Source of the DNA: Nitrospirota bacterium
GTDB taxonomy: Bacteria; Nitrospirota; Thermodesulfovibrionia; UBA6902
Assembly: GCA_015491705.1 (NCBI GenBank)
Contig: WFVK01000328.1
Coordinates: 1 to 9,580, forward strand
Direction: 5' to 3'
DNA: 9,580 nt
Below, piece after piece: positions 1-5,179 of the stretch (within the stretch, counting starts at the first letter, position 1; each line of letters begins with the position of its first letter). The position numbers and the translations under genes are program-made. The notes under the pieces were generated by a model. It saw only the letters and a list, made by a program, of their open reading frames with translations, had not been told where the DNA came from and made no database searches.

Positions 1-72
1 CTGGCTGATATAGTTGCAGAGGCCCTGCAGGCAGCGCGGAAAAGGGCCGGGGAACTGGGGCGGGGTTCTTGA
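1..72 (+). CDS. C-terminal tail of a truncated gene, probably pyrroline-5-carboxylate reductase
   Basis: Frame 1 is open from the window edge to a TGA at 70-72 and gives 23 residues, including the stretch EALQAARKRAGELG. The ends of ProC proteins typically run as an alpha helix of the kind 'AVEAATRRSRELG', which this resembles. In many Gram-negative genomes proC lies immediately upstream of yggT, often with yggS before it, so the context agrees. ProC makes proline from pyrroline-5-carboxylate. The assignment rests on a short, poorly diagnostic helix plus gene order, so it is tentative. That a coding tail ends here is more certain than its identity. Confidence 0.5.
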   Translation: MADIVAEALQAARKRAGELGRGS

Positions 73-97
73 CAAAACACCCGGCATCCTACATGAT
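69..97 (+). promoter_or_regulatory. Possible sigma-70 type promoter for yggT
   Basis: A perfect TTGACA (69-74) overlaps the stop codon of the upstream gene. It is followed after 17 bases by CATGAT (92-97), a 4/6 match to TATAAT. It lies 45 bases before the yggT start. The -35 box and spacing are good but the -10 box is weak, so this is a plausible rather than a demonstrated promoter. Confidence 0.35.
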
Positions 98-141
98 GAG
101 TAAACCAAGATTATACCTGAATAAAGGGAGGAGCTGACCAA

Positions 142-438
142 ATGTTTATCTTCGCCAATCTGTTCCATGCCGTGGCATATATTCTGGATGTGGCCCTGAC
201 TATTTACATGTGGATAATAATCATATCCGCCCTGTTAAGCTGGGTGAATCCCGATCCCTACAATCCGATAGTCCGCTTCCTGTATTCGGTTACAGAGCCT
301 GTTCTGCATCCGATAAGAAGGCGCCTCGGCTTTTCAATGGGGGTGGACATATCACCGCTGATAGTGATACTTGTTATCATGTTTATCAAGTATTTTATAG
401 TGGCGTCACTGTTTGACATAGCTTCAAGGATGAGATGA
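142..438 (+). CDS. yggT: YggT family integral membrane protein
   Basis: 98 residues, the usual length of a one-unit YggT (YlmG) protein. Two hydrophobic segments are visible, about residues 5-33 and 70-92. Between them is the family signature: an SWVNPDPYNPIVRFLY stretch, then TEPVLHPIRRRL (about residues 51-62), then DISPLIVILVI. The ATG at 142 follows a strong GGGAGGAG ribosome binding site. YggT/YlmG proteins are small inner-membrane proteins. They have been linked to osmotic-stress tolerance in E. coli and to division and nucleoid organisation in plastids, but their molecular activity is not settled. Position directly before divIVA is conserved in many bacteria (the ylm cluster of Gram-positives) and supports an envelope or division role here. 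Confidence 0.92.
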   Translation: MFIFANLFHAVAYILDVALTIYMWIIIISALLSWVNPDPYNPIVRFLYSVTEPVLHPIRRRLGFSMGVDISPLIVILVIMFIKYFIVASLFDIASRMR

Positions 439-448
439 CAGTCAGTAT

Positions 449-476
449 TTGCATGCAAGTGCAAGGAAAATACAAT
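449..476 (+). promoter_or_regulatory. Possible promoter before divIVA
   Basis: TTGCAT (449-454) lies 16 bases before TACAAT (471-476), itself 18 bases before the divIVA start. The -10 box is good (5/6) and the -35 box weak. The -35 area also contains the 10-base palindrome TTGCATGCAA (449-458), which could be an operator half or chance. It would let divIVA be expressed apart from yggT. Confidence 0.28.
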
Positions 477-493
477 ATATCTATGGGGGTCAT

Positions 494-967
494 ATGAGAA
501 TAACACCGCTTGACATTCAGCAAAAACAGTTTTCAACCAAGTTCAGGGGCTTTGACATGGAGGAAGTGGATTCCTTTCTTGAACTCATAAGAGAGGAAAT
601 GGAAGAACTTCTCAGGGAAAATGCAAACCTGAGAGAAGAGGCCAGGAGATTCGAGAAGCAGTTGAAGGAATATAAAAATCTCGAGACAACGCTCAAGGAT
701 ACGCTTGTAAGCAGCCAGCAGATGGTGGAAGAATACAGGAAGAACGCAAAGAAAGACGCGGAGCTTATAGTAAAGGAGGCCGAATTGCGGGCGGAGGAGA
801 TGATCAGGGAGGCACAGGACAAGGTGATCAAGATTCACGAGGATATCACGGATCTCAAGGGGATCAGGAGGCATTTCAAGGAAGAGATGAAAAGGCTGAT
901 AGAAAGCCACCTGAGGATGATGGAGTTCGACAAGGAGCGCGAGGAAGAAACCCCGCATGAGGTATAA
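494..967 (+). CDS. divIVA: DivIVA domain protein (polar / division-site coiled coil)
   Basis: 157 residues from the ATG at 494, chosen because it gives the canonical N-terminus MRITPLDIQQKQF and has a GGGGG run 5-9 bases upstream. An in-frame TTG at 449 would add 15 unconserved residues. The N-terminal domain (about 1-40) carries FSTKFRGFDMEEVDSFL. Its F17-R18 pair sits at the same positions as the membrane-inserting Phe17 and Arg18 of Bacillus subtilis DivIVA. Residues about 30-150 are a long charged coiled coil rich in Glu, Lys and Arg. DivIVA proteins bind negatively curved membrane and scaffold division, chromosome-pole or cell-wall growth factors. In Gram-negatives with a DivIVA the client is usually unknown. 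The stop overlaps the start of mobA by 11 bases, so the two are probably cotranscribed and translationally coupled. Confidence 0.92.
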   Translation: MRITPLDIQQKQFSTKFRGFDMEEVDSFLELIREEMEELLRENANLREEARRFEKQLKEYKNLETTLKDTLVSSQQMVEEYRKNAKKDAELIVKEAELRAEEMIREAQDKVIKIHEDITDLKGIRRHFKEEMKRLIESHLRMMEFDKEREEETPHEV

Positions 968-1610
968 AACAGCCCCCCTCCGTGACAGCCCCTCCGCCGG
1001 CCGGCCGGCGGAGGGGTGCAGTTGTGCAATCCTTGCCGGCGGAGAGAACAGGAGGATGCCTGTGCTGAAGGCGTTTATCCGGGTCGGGGGACAAAGGATT
1101 ATAGAGAGAAACCTCGGCATCATGAAACGGCTCTTCAGTGAGGTCTTTATTGTCACGGACAGGCCGGAACTGTACCTGTATCCCGGTGTCAGGCTCCTTG
1201 CCGACATCCACGATACAAGGGGCCCCATGGCCGGTGTCTTTACCGCTCTTTTCAATGCCTCAAACCCCTGGGTCTTCATATCCGCCTGTGACATGCCGTT
1301 TGTAAACGGATCCGTCATAGAGTATATGGCGTCAAAAAGGGACGAGCATGATGCGGTGGTTCCGAAATCCTCCCGTGCGCAAGGCTCTGCAGAGCCGCTT
1401 TTCGCCTTTTACTCGAGAAGGCTCCTGCCCTCCATGGAGAAGGCTGTGCTGACAGGGAAAAAGGGCCTGAAAGATTTTTTAGGCGATAAAAGAGTACAAT
1501 ATATTTCACGGGCGGAAATAAAAGGGATCGACCCTGATGGAGCATCATTCATAAATCTCAATACTCCTGAAGACGTTGATATTTATTTGCGGCCCGAAGA
1601 TAAACCTTAA
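957..1610 (+). CDS. mobA: MobA-like molybdenum cofactor guanylyltransferase
   Basis: 217 residues. The nucleotidyltransferase core begins at residue 24 with AILAGGENRRMPVLK (LAGG at 26-29, Lys38 presumed to contact the nucleotide). It continues with DIHDTRGPMAG (83-93), SACDMPFV with metal-binding Asp112, and a FINLNTPEDVDIY close (ending near 211) typical of MobA. MobA transfers GMP from GTP to molybdopterin in the cytoplasm to make the MGD cofactor of molybdoenzymes. The usual RMG(x)(D/N)K reads RMPVLK here, so specificity for molybdopterin is inferred. It could be a relative in the same fold. The first 22 residues are not part of the family core and are mostly encoded by a 28-base palindrome. 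No other in-frame ATG, GTG or TTG precedes the core, so the ATG at 957 (GAGGA upstream) is the only conventional start. Confidence 0.83.
   Translation: MRYKTAPLRDSPSAGRPAEGCSCAILAGGENRRMPVLKAFIRVGGQRIIERNLGIMKRLFSEVFIVTDRPELYLYPGVRLLADIHDTRGPMAGVFTALFNASNPWVFISACDMPFVNGSVIEYMASKRDEHDAVVPKSSRAQGSAEPLFAFYSRRLLPSMEKAVLTGKKGLKDFLGDKRVQYISRAEIKGIDPDGASFINLNTPEDVDIYLRPEDKP
989..1016. repeat. Perfect 28-base GC-rich palindrome inside the mobA N-terminus
   Basis: The 28 bases equal their own reverse complement: CCCCTCCGCCGGCC followed by GGCCGGCGGAGGGG. It would fold in RNA into a stem of up to about 12 base pairs, all but one G-C. It starts 32 bases after the mobA start codon and encodes roughly SPSAGRPAEG. 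The direct repeat CCCCTCCG also occurs just upstream at 974-981. No T-run follows on the plus strand, so it is not a standard terminator. Confidence 0.9.
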
Positions 1611-1623
1611 TGTTGCATAACCC
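1600..1623 (+). repeat. Short direct repeat, copy 1, spanning the mobA stop codon
   Basis: This 24-base segment matches 2986-3009 at 22 of 24 positions (differences at 1609, A versus G, and 1621, C versus A). It covers the last codons of mobA (…Lys-Pro-stop) and runs into the intergenic space through TGTTGCATAA. The second copy sits at exactly the equivalent place at the end of alr. Confidence 0.75.
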
Positions 1624-1673
1624 ACCGTAAAACCGCCGGTCTCTCCCGAACCCCGGCGATGGTTTTACGCAAC
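1612..1673 (+). promoter_or_regulatory. Hairpin between mobA and tatA, abutting the tatA ribosome binding site
   Basis: CGTAAAACC (1626-1634) pairs with GGTTTTACG (1661-1669). Inside it GCCGG (1635-1639) pairs with CCGGC (1653-1657), with a 3-base bulge and a 13-base loop. An outer GTTG (1612-1615) can pair with CAAC (1670-1673). The tatA Shine-Dalgarno begins at the next base. No T-run follows, so this looks like a repeat or a leader structure rather than a simple terminator. Its function is unknown. Confidence 0.6.
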
Positions 1674-1688
1674 GGAAAGGAGGGGGTG

Positions 1689-1895
1689 ATGTTCGGTCTT
1701 GGAGCAACAGAACTCCTTATCATCCTGGTAATCGTCGTGATTCTTTTCGGCGCATCGAGATTACCCGAGATCGGCAGGGGCATTGGAGAGGCTATCAGGA
1801 ATTTCAAAAAATCCACATCCGAACCCCCTGAGATTGATGTAACACCGGGCAAGAAGTCCGGGGAATCCGGAGAGGGCAAGGAAAACCGGCCGTAA
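1689..1895 (+). CDS. tatA: Sec-independent translocase subunit TatA
   Basis: 68 residues from the ATG at 1689, which follows GGAAAGGAGGGGG. A GTG at 1686 is directly adjacent in frame and could also initiate. The protein has the TatA plan: a short periplasmic N-terminus [10 protein letters not shown] with polar Glu8, one membrane span (about 8-21), the FG hinge (20-21), the amphipathic helix [20 protein letters not shown] (22-41), and a charged, flexible tail. TatA oligomers form the conduit by which folded twin-arginine substrates cross the inner membrane, recruited by TatBC. No tatC is in the window. TatA rather than TatB is favoured by the short tail. The stop TAA directly touches the alr start codon in the same frame. 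Confidence 0.93.
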   Translation: MFGLGATELLIILVIVVILFGASRLPEIGRGIGEAIRNFKKSTSEPPEIDVTPGKKSGESGEGKENRP

Positions 1896-2996
1896 GTGGA
1901 ACCGCGGAAATGCTTTGCTGAAATCGACCTCAATGCCCTGTCCGGCAACCTAGGGGTTGCAAGGGAAAAAACAGGCAGCGGCAGAAGCATACTGGCTGTT
2001 GTAAAGGCCGACGCCTACGGGCATGGGGCGGTAACCGTATCAAAACACCTGATAAGAGAAGGCGTCTCCGTTCTCGGTACGGCCTTTACAGGAGAAGCCG
2101 CCGCCCTCAGGGAATCCGGCATAACCGTACCAATAGTCGTCTTTTTCGACAGGGATAATATTGATGCATATTTCAGATACGGTCTTACCCCTGTGGTTTC
2201 TGATCTCGCCACTGCCGGAAGATTCTCCGCCGAGGCCCGCAGGCGCAACCGCCTGATTGCAATCCATATTAAAATAGACACCGGCATGAGCCGTATCGGA
2301 TTTGATACAGACCGCGCCCGCAGGGACATACCCGAGATAGCATGTCTGCAGAATATCCGGCTTGAAGGGCTGATGAGTCATTTTTCCGATGCAGACCTCG
2401 AGGACAAGGAATTCGCAAACCGCCAGTTGAAGGATTTTATCTCTCTCAGCGATGAATTAAGACGGAAAAAAATCACTTTCAGATACTATCATATGGCAAA
2501 CAGCGCGGCTGTGATAAGCATGCCTGATGCCCATCTCAACATGGTGAGACCCGGCATCATGCTGTATGGTTATTCATATCCGGACGCCGAAGGCCTAAAG
2601 CCCGTACTGAGCCTGAAGAGCGGCATCCTGCTGCTTAAAAAAGTCCCCGCTGGTACCCCGGTAAGCTACGGCAGGACGTTTATCACAAAGAGGGAAAGCA
2701 TTATAGCTACAATCCCGGCCGGCTACGCGGATGGATACAGCAGAAGGCTTTCCAATACCGGCGAGGTGCTCATCAGCGGAAGGCGCGCCCCCCTAGCCGG
2801 GAGGGTCTGTATGGACACGATAATGGCGGATGTCACGCATATTCCGGATGTCAGTTACGCCTCGGAGGTAGTGCTGATAGGCAGGCAGGGGAATGAAGAA
2901 ATCACAGCGGAGGAGATCGCCCGCAAGACCGGCACCATCACATATGAAGTCCTTACATCCATCGGGCAGAGGATAAAAAGGGTTTATAAACCTTGA
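1896..2996 (+). CDS. alr: Alanine racemase
   Basis: 366 residues, normal for Alr. It begins with EIDLNALSGNL and then VVKADAYGHG, where Lys37 is the PLP-binding and catalytic lysine. Further signatures are HIKIDTGMSRIGF, the barrel motif MSHFSDAD, NSAAVI, MVRPGIMLYG, VSYGRTF, IPAGYADGYSRR (second catalytic base expected at Tyr277) and GRVCMDTIMAD. Alr interconverts L- and D-alanine in the cytoplasm to supply peptidoglycan precursors. The GTG at 1896 is the only sensible start because the conserved AEIDL block begins at residue 8. It follows the tatA TAA with no gap, and the nearest AAGGA is about 13 bases upstream, so translation probably depends on coupling to tatA. Confidence 0.96.
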   Translation: MEPRKCFAEIDLNALSGNLGVAREKTGSGRSILAVVKADAYGHGAVTVSKHLIREGVSVLGTAFTGEAAALRESGITVPIVVFFDRDNIDAYFRYGLTPVVSDLATAGRFSAEARRRNRLIAIHIKIDTGMSRIGFDTDRARRDIPEIACLQNIRLEGLMSHFSDADLEDKEFANRQLKDFISLSDELRRKKITFRYYHMANSAAVISMPDAHLNMVRPGIMLYGYSYPDAEGLKPVLSLKSGILLLKKVPAGTPVSYGRTFITKRESIIATIPAGYADGYSRRLSNTGEVLISGRRAPLAGRVCMDTIMADVTHIPDVSYASEVVLIGRQGNEEITAEEIARKTGTITYEVLTSIGQRIKRVYKP

Positions 2997-3009
2997 TGTT
3001 GCATAAACC
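2986..3009 (+). repeat. Short direct repeat, copy 2, spanning the alr stop codon
   Basis: Second copy of the 24-base segment at 1600-1623 (22/24 identical). It again covers the final Lys-Pro-stop codons and the first bases after the gene, including TGTTGCATAA. The sequence beyond the repeat differs from that after copy 1. Confidence 0.75.
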
Positions 3010-3090
3010 GGCAGGAGGGCATGCCGTAGAACCTGAGAGTATCCCTCAATCTTGCATCTTGTGCCGCAAATCCTGTATCCTTTCAATGTC
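3010..3090 (+). other. alr-tyrS spacer with weak structure and no clear tyrS ribosome binding site
   Basis: CGGCA (3009-3013) can pair with TGCCG (3022-3026), placing the AGGAGGG element (3013-3019) in the loop. That element sits right before ATG-CCG-TAG (3021-3029), a start followed by one codon and a stop. GAGGG can alternatively pair with CCCTC (3043-3047). TTGC/GCAA at about 3052-3069 can also pair. None of these is long enough for a confident call, and no T-box consensus or terminator is seen here. Confidence 0.3.
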
Positions 3091-4314
3091 ATGAATATGT
3101 TAAAACCCGAAGAACAGCTCAGGCGGATCAGGGCCGGCACAGCGGAAATACTGGTTGAAGAAGAACTGCTCGGTATGCTCCGGCATTCCTGCGAGACCGG
3201 GACCCCCCTCAGAATAAAGGCCGGTTTTGATCCCTCGGCCCCTGATATACACCTCGGGCACACGGTGCTCCTTGAAAAAATGCGCCAGTTTCAGGAACTG
3301 GGGCATGAGGTGATATTTATCATAGGGGATTTTACGGGTATGATAGGAGACCCCACGGGCAAGTCGGAGATGAGAAAACCCCTGAGCAGGGAAGAGGTGC
3401 TCAGGAATGCCGAGACCTATAAAAAGCAGGTCTTCAGGATACTCGACCCCGAAAAGACACAGGTAAAATTCAACAGTGAATGGTTCGCTTCCATGGATAT
3501 AATGGACTTTGCGAGACTCGGTTCAATGCAGACGGTTGCGAGGATGCTGGAGCGTGAAGACTTCAAGAAGAGATTCCGCAAAGGGCAGGATATCAGCATA
3601 CTCGAGTTCTACTATCCGCTGCTCCAGGCCTATGACTCGGTTGTGCTCAGGTCGGACATCGAACTCGGCGGCACCGACCAGAGATTCAACCTGCTCATGG
3701 GAAGAAGCATGCAGAGAAAAATGGGCGTAAAGGAGCAGGTCGTGATCATGATGCCCCTGCTTGAAGGCCTTGACGGCGTCAACAAGATGAGCAAGAGCCT
3801 CGGCAACTACATCGGGGTCACGGATTCACCAAAGGAAATGTTCGGAAAGATAATGTCCGTCAACGACAGCCTGATGCTCAGGTATTATGAACTGCTCAGC
3901 CGTATCTCCATAGACGAGCTGAATAACCTGAAAAACGGCCTCAGGAACAACTCGCTGCACCCCATGGAATGCAAGAAGGCCCTTGCATTTGAGATAGTTG
4001 AAAGGTACTGGGGCAGGGAGGCGGCTGTAAAGGCAAAAGAGGAATTCGAGAATGTATTCAGGAAAAAGGGCGTGCCTGATGACATACCGGTTTTCAATCC
4101 CGGGGCCGAAGACACGGACACCTGGCTCCCCGCGATAATGAAGCTCTCGGGCCTTGTCAAAAGCACCGGTGAAGCAATACGGCTCATAAAACAGGGCGGG
4201 GTGAGGGTGGACGGTGAGAAATGGACCGAGCCCGGAAAAAGACTGCCGCCCGGCGAACACCTCCTGAAGGTGGGCAAGAGAAGATTTCTCAGGATCAGGC
4301 CGCGTTCCTCTTAA
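3091..4314 (+). CDS. tyrS: Tyrosyl-tRNA synthetase
   Basis: 407 residues from the ATG at 3091, within the usual 400-420. The class I catalytic domain carries [14 protein letters not shown], in which HLGH (54-57) is the HIGH motif. It also has [14 protein letters not shown], the tyrosine/tRNA-recognition [10 protein letters not shown] (191-200) and the KMSKS loop (232-236). The C-terminus (about 345-405) is an S4-type RNA-binding domain ([14 protein letters not shown]). It charges tRNA-Tyr in the cytoplasm. The start is uncertain: ATGs at 3091 and 3097 both give the family-like MLKPEEQL beginning. TTG 3052 or GTG 3061 would add unconserved residues. None has a good Shine-Dalgarno. The stop shares TTAA with the convergent gene on the other strand. 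Confidence 0.95.
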   Translation: MNMLKPEEQLRRIRAGTAEILVEEELLGMLRHSCETGTPLRIKAGFDPSAPDIHLGHTVLLEKMRQFQELGHEVIFIIGDFTGMIGDPTGKSEMRKPLSREEVLRNAETYKKQVFRILDPEKTQVKFNSEWFASMDIMDFARLGSMQTVARMLEREDFKKRFRKGQDISILEFYYPLLQAYDSVVLRSDIELGGTDQRFNLLMGRSMQRKMGVKEQVVIMMPLLEGLDGVNKMSKSLGNYIGVTDSPKEMFGKIMSVNDSLMLRYYELLSRISIDELNNLKNGLRNNSLHPMECKKALAFEIVERYWGREAAVKAKEEFENVFRKKGVPDDIPVFNPGAEDTDTWLPAIMKLSGLVKSTGEAIRLIKQGGVRVDGEKWTEPGKRLPPGEHLLKVGKRRFLRIRPRSS

Positions 4315-5000
4315 AATACGTTTTTGAATACTGCGTGCAGGATTCTGTATCCCACCACTGCTATACCCTTTATATTCCCCGTGATCTTTGACTTTCCCGT
4401 GCCAGCGCGGTAGCTGACGGGGACCTCCTTAATCCTGTAGCCCTTTTTGACGGCCTTTACCTGCATCTCAACCGTCCAGCCGTAGTTGTCCTGCATGCAC
4501 AGATCCAGCAACCGGTCGAACTTGACGGCCCTGAAGGGCCCTATATCAGTGTATCTGAATCCGTAGAGCAGCCTTATCAGAACCGTGGCCAGGAGATTGC
4601 CGAAACGCACAGGCACGCGGAGTGCGCCTTTCTCAACGCGTCCCATGATCCTTGAGCCGAGCACCAGGTCGTAATCCTCGTAAACCACGGGCTCGACCAG
4701 CCTGATTATCTCATCAGGATGGTCGCTGTAGTTGCCGTCCACAAATACGACTATATCCGGGGGCTTTGTCCTGAGGTATTCAATCCCCTTGAGACAGGGG
4801 TAGCCGTAACCCTTCCGCGCCTCAAAAAGCAGCGTGGCTCCCCTTTCACGCGCTATAAACGGCGTCCTGTCCCTGCTGCCGTTGTCCACGATCACAACCT
4901 CGTCCACGAGGTCCCTCTGTATATCATCCAGCACACGCGGCAGTGTCTTTTCTTCATTGAGCGCCGGTATGATCACCGCTATTCTCTTGCCGTTCAGCAT
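4311..5000 (-). CDS. DPM1-like GT2 glycosyltransferase (polyprenyl-phosphate sugar synthase)
   Basis: 229 residues from the ATG at 4998-5000, preceded by AGGAAAGAG; in-frame sequence further upstream is not conserved-looking. The GT-A fold starts at [14 protein letters not shown] (7-20), with VDNGSRDRT containing Asp39 and [13 protein letters not shown] for donor binding. The metal-binding region is [15 protein letters not shown] (Asp88), followed by [15 protein letters not shown] and GPFRAV. The C-terminal part has at most one weak hydrophobic stretch ([13 protein letters not shown]), so the enzyme is probably cytoplasmic-face and peripheral. Members make dolichyl- or undecaprenyl-phosphate mannose or glucose from a nucleotide sugar; the actual sugar cannot be read here. 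It is the last gene of the TPR/GT-C operon and probably supplies the lipid-linked donor used by the GT-C protein. Confidence 0.9.
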   Translation of the reverse strand: MLNGKRIAVIIPALNEEKTLPRVLDDIQRDLVDEVVIVDNGSRDRTPFIARERGATLLFEARKGYGYPCLKGIEYLRTKPPDIVVFVDGNYSDHPDEIIRLVEPVVYEDYDLVLGSRIMGRVEKGALRVPVRFGNLLATVLIRLLYGFRYTDIGPFRAVKFDRLLDLCMQDNYGWTVEMQVKAVKKGYRIKEVPVSYRAGTGKSKITGNIKGIAVVGYRILHAVFKNVF

Positions 5001-5017
5001 GCTTTCTCTTTCCTGGA

Positions 5018-5179
5018 TTACCCCCCTCCCTTTATGATATCCAGCATCTGGCCCCACCATTTAAACTGATTCTCAAGAAACGACATCCTTTCAGGCACTG
5101 TAAAATATATCACGGCCATTATAATGATGACCGCGATATACAGGATAAAAAAAAGGTCTTTTCTCTTTTCCGCCCTCAT
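5018..5179 (-). CDS. Small (53-residue) single-span membrane protein, function unknown
   Basis: Reading the minus strand from ATG (5179-5177) to TAA (5020-5018) gives MRAEKRKDLFFILYIAVIII and then a further 33 residues. A positively charged N-terminus (RAEKRK) precedes one membrane span (about 9-27). It ends in a short soluble tail with FTVPERMSFLENQF and a Trp-Trp pair (41-42). By the positive-inside rule the tail would be periplasmic. Its start overlaps the GT-C stop as TAATG and its stop is 17 bases before the GT2 start, so the spacing is that of a genuine operon gene. There is no good separate ribosome binding site, which points to translational coupling. I do not recognise a named family. 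Similar tiny membrane proteins beside polyprenyl-sugar enzymes could be adaptors, but that is inference. Confidence 0.75.
   Translation of the reverse strand: MRAEKRKDLFFILYIAVIIIMAVIYFTVPERMSFLENQFKWWGQMLDIIKGGG

Noticed and set aside
449..493. Longer divIVA start at TTG 449
   Set aside because: The canonical DivIVA N-terminus with F17/R18 spacing starts at ATG 494, which has its own G-rich upstream element.
989..1016. The mobA palindrome as an intrinsic terminator after divIVA
   Set aside because: No U-rich tract follows on the plus strand, and it lies inside the only plausible mobA reading frame.
533..1318. Long minus-strand open frame (261 codons) opposite divIVA and mobA
   Set aside because: Fully antisense to two genes with clear family motifs; the translation is low-complexity Leu/Phe/Ser/Pro-rich and shows no recognisable domain.
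1896..1907. GTGGAACCGCGG, a close match to the core of the T-box leader consensus (UGGNACCGCG)
   Set aside because: It lies on the alr start codon with tatA coding sequence immediately upstream, leaving no room for a specifier stem-loop. No terminator/antiterminator pair is visible. Chance match within codons for Met-Glu-Pro-Arg.
3052..3090. Longer tyrS start at TTG 3052
   Set aside because: Adds residues absent from the family and lacks a ribosome binding site; the ATGs at 3091/3097 give the expected N-terminus.
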